A stretch of DNA of 16,702 nt from Planctomycetota bacterium (GTDB taxonomy: Bacteria; Planctomycetota; UBA1135; GCA-002686595): contig SCVU01000728.1 of assembly GCA_004296785.1 (NCBI GenBank), forward strand, positions 1 through 16,702, in the 5' to 3' direction. Below are positions 13,977 through 16,702 of the stretch, one piece after another. The position numbers and the translations under genes were made by a program. How positions within the stretch are numbered: position 1 is the first letter of the stretch; each line of letters starts with the position of its first letter. Below the pieces are notes generated by a model that was not told the DNA's origin, did not search any database, and saw only the letters and a list, made by a program, of their open reading frames with translations.

Positions 13977-14561
13977 GTGCACGAAGACATCGAGACGATC
14001 CTGCTGTCCGAAGCGCAGATCCTGCAGGGGATCGAGCGCGTCGCAGCCGAGGTCACGCGCGCCTACGCGGGCCGCGAATTCACCGTGATGTCGGTGCTCA
14101 AGGGTTCGTGCGTGTTCGCGTCGGACCTGATCCGCCGCGTGCCGCTGCGCCTCGAGCTCGCGTTCGTCGCGGCGTCCTCGTACCGCGACGGCACGACCTC
14201 GGGTCGCCTCGACGTGAACTACTTCCCGGCCGACGGCGAGATCGCCGGACGCGAGCTGTTGCTCGTCGACGACATCCTCGACACCGGTCGAACGATGCTC
14301 GCGCTCAAGAACGAGCTCGTCGCGCGCGGCGCCGCGAGCGTGCGCACGTGCGTGTTCCTCGACAAGCCCGCGCGCCGCGCGGTGCCGCTGCAGGCGGACC
14401 ACAGCTGCTTCGAGATCGAGGACAAGTTCGTCGTCGGCTACGGCCTCGACTTCGCGGGCGCGTACCGCAACCTGCCGTACCTCGGCGTGCTGCGCCAGGC
14501 CGCGATCGAGCGCCGGCAGGCCCACCAGGCATCGCGTGCCGCCGCCACGGGGCGCGCGTAG
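13977..14561 (+). CDS. hpt: Hypoxanthine phosphoribosyltransferase
   Basis: Purine salvage enzyme forming IMP or GMP from hypoxanthine or guanine and PRPP, in the cytoplasm. From GTG 13977 the protein has 194 residues, normal for the family. Seen: VMSVLKGSCVFASDLIRRV near the N-terminus, the flexible-loop SSYRDGTTS, the PRPP-binding motif VDDILDTG at residues 97-104, and the base-binding end DKFVVGYGLDFAGAYRNLPY. The start is preferred over GTG 13947 because that codon overlaps the -10 box and because HEDIETILLSEAQI is a normal opening. A C-terminal tail of about 20 residues (RRQAHQASRAAATGRA) is an unconserved extension. First gene of a probable hpt-rluA-truD operon. Confidence 0.94.
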   Translation: MHEDIETILLSEAQILQGIERVAAEVTRAYAGREFTVMSVLKGSCVFASDLIRRVPLRLELAFVAASSYRDGTTSGRLDVNYFPADGEIAGRELLLVDDILDTGRTMLALKNELVARGAASVRTCVFLDKPARRAVPLQADHSCFEIEDKFVVGYGLDFAGAYRNLPYLGVLRQAAIERRQAHQASRAAATGRA

Positions 14562-14580
14562 CGCGAGGCGGAGCGTGGCC

Positions 14581-15639
14581 GTGGGCGAAGCGATCGTCGT
14601 TCCCGTCGAGCGGGTCGGACTCGAGCTCGACGAGTTCCTGTGCCTCGTATTCCCCGAGCGCTCGAAGGGTTTCCTGCGCGCGCAGATCCGCGCCGGCAAG
14701 ATCACGATCGACGGACAGGCCGCGCATCCGAGCGCGCGCCTCAAGATCTCGCAGGTCGTGCTGCTCGAGCAAGATCCCGAGGAGTGGCCGGAGATCAACG
14801 CGCCGGAGCGCGGTCCCGAGCTGCCGATCCTGCACGAGGACGAGCACCTGCTCGTGATCGACAAGCCGGCGGGACTGGCCTGCGAGCCCGAGCGCTGGGA
14901 CAAGGACAAGGCCTCGCTGGCCTCCGCGGTGCTCGACCTCGCGCGCGCACGCGCGCAGGCCGCGGGCACCGAGCTGCCGCTGGACTGGCGCCCGCGCCTG
15001 CTGCACCGGCTCGACAAGGACACGACCGGCGTCGCGCTGGTCGCGAAGACGCTCGAGTGCGAGCGCGCGGTGCGCGCGGCATTCGAATCCGGCGCGGTCG
15101 AGAAGGTCTACCTCGCGCTCGTCGAGGGCGAGTACCCGCTGCGCGACGGCGAAGAGGATCGCATCGAGTTCGCGCTCGCGCCGGACGCGCGCCGCAGCGG
15201 CCGCATGGTCGTCGACGCGCTCGAGGGCAAGCACGCGGAAACGCTCGTGCGCGTCGCGCAGCGCTTCCGCGGCTACACGCTCGTCGAGTGCCGCCCGCAG
15301 ACCGGGCGCACGCACCAGATCCGCGTGCACCTCGCCGAGCGCGGATTCCCGCTGGTCGTCGATCCGCTGTACGGCCGGCGGCGCGCGTTCGCGCTGTCGG
15401 AGTTCAAGCCGGGCTACCGCAAGAAGCGCGGTCAGACCGAGCGGCCGCTGATCGAGCGGCACACGCTGCACGCGGCGCGCCTGTCGCTCGAGCTGTTCGG
15501 CGCGCGCCGCGCGTTCGAAGCGCCTGTGCCGGCGGATCTGGAGCGCGCGCTGAAGCAGCTTGCGCGGCACCGCGCACCGCGCGAAGGGCGTGACGGCAAG
15601 GTCGGGGGCGAGGGCGCCAACAGAGGAGTCGGCGCATGA
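14581..15639 (+). CDS. RluA-family RNA pseudouridine synthase
   Basis: Converts a uridine in rRNA or tRNA to pseudouridine. The 352-residue protein has an N-terminal S4 RNA-binding domain (about residues 8-65, LDEFLCLVFPERSKGFLRAQ onward) and the catalytic domain with HRLDKDTTG, where D145 is the nucleophile, plus YLALVEGEY and the RluA signature RPQTGRTHQIRVHLAERGFP followed by VDPLYG. Which RNA site it modifies (RluC, RluD or other) cannot be told from this. GTG 14581 is chosen because GGAG at 14570-14573 lies 7 nt upstream; GTG 14575 would sit on top of it. The gene follows hpt by 19 nt and overlaps truD (ATGA), pairing two pseudouridine synthases in one transcript. Confidence 0.92.
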   Translation: MGEAIVVPVERVGLELDEFLCLVFPERSKGFLRAQIRAGKITIDGQAAHPSARLKISQVVLLEQDPEEWPEINAPERGPELPILHEDEHLLVIDKPAGLACEPERWDKDKASLASAVLDLARARAQAAGTELPLDWRPRLLHRLDKDTTGVALVAKTLECERAVRAAFESGAVEKVYLALVEGEYPLRDGEEDRIEFALAPDARRSGRMVVDALEGKHAETLVRVAQRFRGYTLVECRPQTGRTHQIRVHLAERGFPLVVDPLYGRRRAFALSEFKPGYRKKRGQTERPLIERHTLHAARLSLELFGARRAFEAPVPADLERALKQLARHRAPREGRDGKVGGEGANRGVGA

Positions 15640-16702
15640 AGCTGAAGTGCAAGGCGGCGGACTTCCGCGTCACCGAGTTGCTCGACGAGCGCTACCTCGC
15701 GCACGGCGGCGCGCACCAGCTCTACCTCGTGCGCAAGCGCAAGCTGACGAGCGACGAGGCGGCGCGCGTGCTCGCGCGCGAGGCCGAGGTGCCGCCGCGC
15801 GCTGTGCAGCTCGCCGGCCTCAAGGACAAGCAGGCCGTGACCGTGCAGTTCATGAGCGTCGAAGGCGGCCGCGCGGTCCGCTACGACGACGACTTCCTGT
15901 CGATCGAGCCCGTCGGCCGCGCCGCCGAGCCGTACTCGAGCCGCCACAGCTTCGGCAACGCGTTCGAGATCACCGTGCGCGATCTCTCGCCGCGCGAGAT
16001 CGCGACCGCGCGCGCCGCGATCCCGCCGCTGCGCGCGACCGGCCTGCCGAACTACTTCGACGACCAGCGCTTCGGCAACCTGCGCCACGACCAGGGCTGG
16101 GTCGCGCTCGAGGTGATGCGCGGCCGCTTCGAACACGCGGTCGGCACGCTGGTCTGCGCGCCGTCGCCGCACGACGACGCGCGCGTGGCCGACAAGAAGC
16201 GCGCGTTCGAGAACGCGTGGGGCGACTGGTCGGCGTGCGTGCGCATCGCGCGGCGCACCGGCGAGCACCAGGGCGTGTTCGAGTCGCTGGTCGAGGCGCC
16301 CGGCGATTTCACCGCGGCGCTGCAGCGCGTGCCGCTGCGCCTGCGGCTGATCCACCTCTACGCGTGGCAATCGCACTTGTGGAACCGCGCGGTGTCGGGC
16401 TGGATCCAGCGCTCGCGCGAGCTGCGGCCGGTCGCGCTCGACTCGGTCGACGGACCGATGTGGTGCTGGCGCGAGCGCTGGCCCGACGGCGTCACCGAGG
16501 AGAGCTCGTTCCGCCTGCCCGGGCAGGGTCTCGAGGACGTCGTCGATCCGCTGCAGCGCCAGTTGTACGAGGACGCGCTGGCCGAGCACCGGCTGGTCGG
16601 TTCGAAGTTCCGCATCGACGGCCTGCGCGGATTCGCGCCCAAGGGCGAGGACCGCCCGCTCGTGCTGCTGCCGCGCAAGCTGCGCGCGAAGCCGCCGGCT
16701 CC
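15636..16702 (+). CDS. truD: tRNA pseudouridine(13) synthase TruD (cut by right window edge)
   Basis: TruD makes pseudouridine 13 in tRNA. The 355 visible codons begin MKLKCKAADFRVTELLDER, matching the family opening. The catalytic motif AGLKDKQAVTVQF is present with D64 as nucleophile, followed by SIEPVGRAAEPYSS, NAFEITVRDL and the hallmark NYFDDQRFG; LRLIHLYAWQSHLWNRAV marks the later conserved block. The stop lies beyond the window, so completeness is unknown, but all catalytic parts are inside. ATG 15636 overlaps the stop of the upstream gene and has GAGGAG at 15623-15628, 7 nt upstream, so the start is well supported. Confidence 0.95.
   Translation, partial: MKLKCKAADFRVTELLDERYLAHGGAHQLYLVRKRKLTSDEAARVLAREAEVPPRAVQLAGLKDKQAVTVQFMSVEGGRAVRYDDDFLSIEPVGRAAEPYSSRHSFGNAFEITVRDLSPREIATARAAIPPLRATGLPNYFDDQRFGNLRHDQGWVALEVMRGRFEHAVGTLVCAPSPHDDARVADKKRAFENAWGDWSACVRIARRTGEHQGVFESLVEAPGDFTAALQRVPLRLRLIHLYAWQSHLWNRAVSGWIQRSRELRPVALDSVDGPMWCWRERWPDGVTEESSFRLPGQGLEDVVDPLQRQLYEDALAEHRLVGSKFRIDGLRGFAPKGEDRPLVLLPRKLRAKPPA

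Noticed and set aside
1..16702. CRISPR arrays, insertion sequences, tRNA or rRNA genes, phage or defence genes.
   Set aside because: None was seen: no spaced repeat array, no transposase motif, no cloverleaf or rRNA-like stretch; composition and codon pattern are even throughout, giving no sign of recent transfer.

Overview
The window is very GC-rich. Third codon positions are almost always G or C, which helps separate true reading frames from the many long antisense frames. Gene content (a caa3-type oxidase cluster with a separate dihaem cytochrome c, YgfZ, RluA and TruD) and small junctions of the ATGA/GTGA type suggest a Gram-negative, aerobically respiring bacterium. My best guess is a high-GC planctomycete or a similar deep-branching group; this is inference from gene style, not a proven assignment.

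Layout. 1-606 (minus): the N-terminal part of a YgfZ/GcvT-like folate-binding protein, cut by the left edge. 791-9388 (plus): a tightly packed respiratory operon encoding a dihaem cytochrome c lipoprotein, CoxB, CoxA, CtaA (haem A synthase), CtaB (haem O synthase), CoxC, CoxD, a Sco copper chaperone, a DUF420/CtaM-like membrane protein and a small membrane protein read through an in-frame UGA. 9397-9942: an O6-alkylguanine-DNA alkyltransferase, closed by an intrinsic terminator. 10020-11012: an anchored protein of unknown function. 10855-11565 (minus): a NUDIX ADP-sugar pyrophosphatase whose tail lies antisense to its neighbour's 3' end. 11625-13385: a large polytopic membrane protein. 13430-13777 (minus): a small coiled-coil protein. 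13977-16702: hpt, an RluA-type pseudouridine synthase and TruD, the last cut by the right edge.

How the genes work together. The first cluster encodes a complete terminal oxidase with its cofactor supply. CtaB and CtaA make haem A, Sco delivers copper to the CuA site of CoxB, and the DUF420 protein is related to an assembly factor of haem-copper oxidases. CoxA carries the Tyr-Ser pair of A2-type oxidases instead of the D-channel glutamate.

The most striking object is the gene at 9077-9388. A UGA codon interrupts an otherwise perfect reading frame. The protein made by reading through it has a signal-like segment, a U-x-x-C motif (Sec31-Glu-Ser-Cys34) and a second membrane helix. A GC-rich hairpin with a GGUC apical loop sits 17 nt after the UGA, as expected of a bacterial SECIS element. 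I propose a selenocysteine-containing thiol-redox protein attached to cytochrome oxidase assembly. The selenocysteine machinery (selA, selB, selC, selD) is not in this window, so the proposal needs the rest of the genome.
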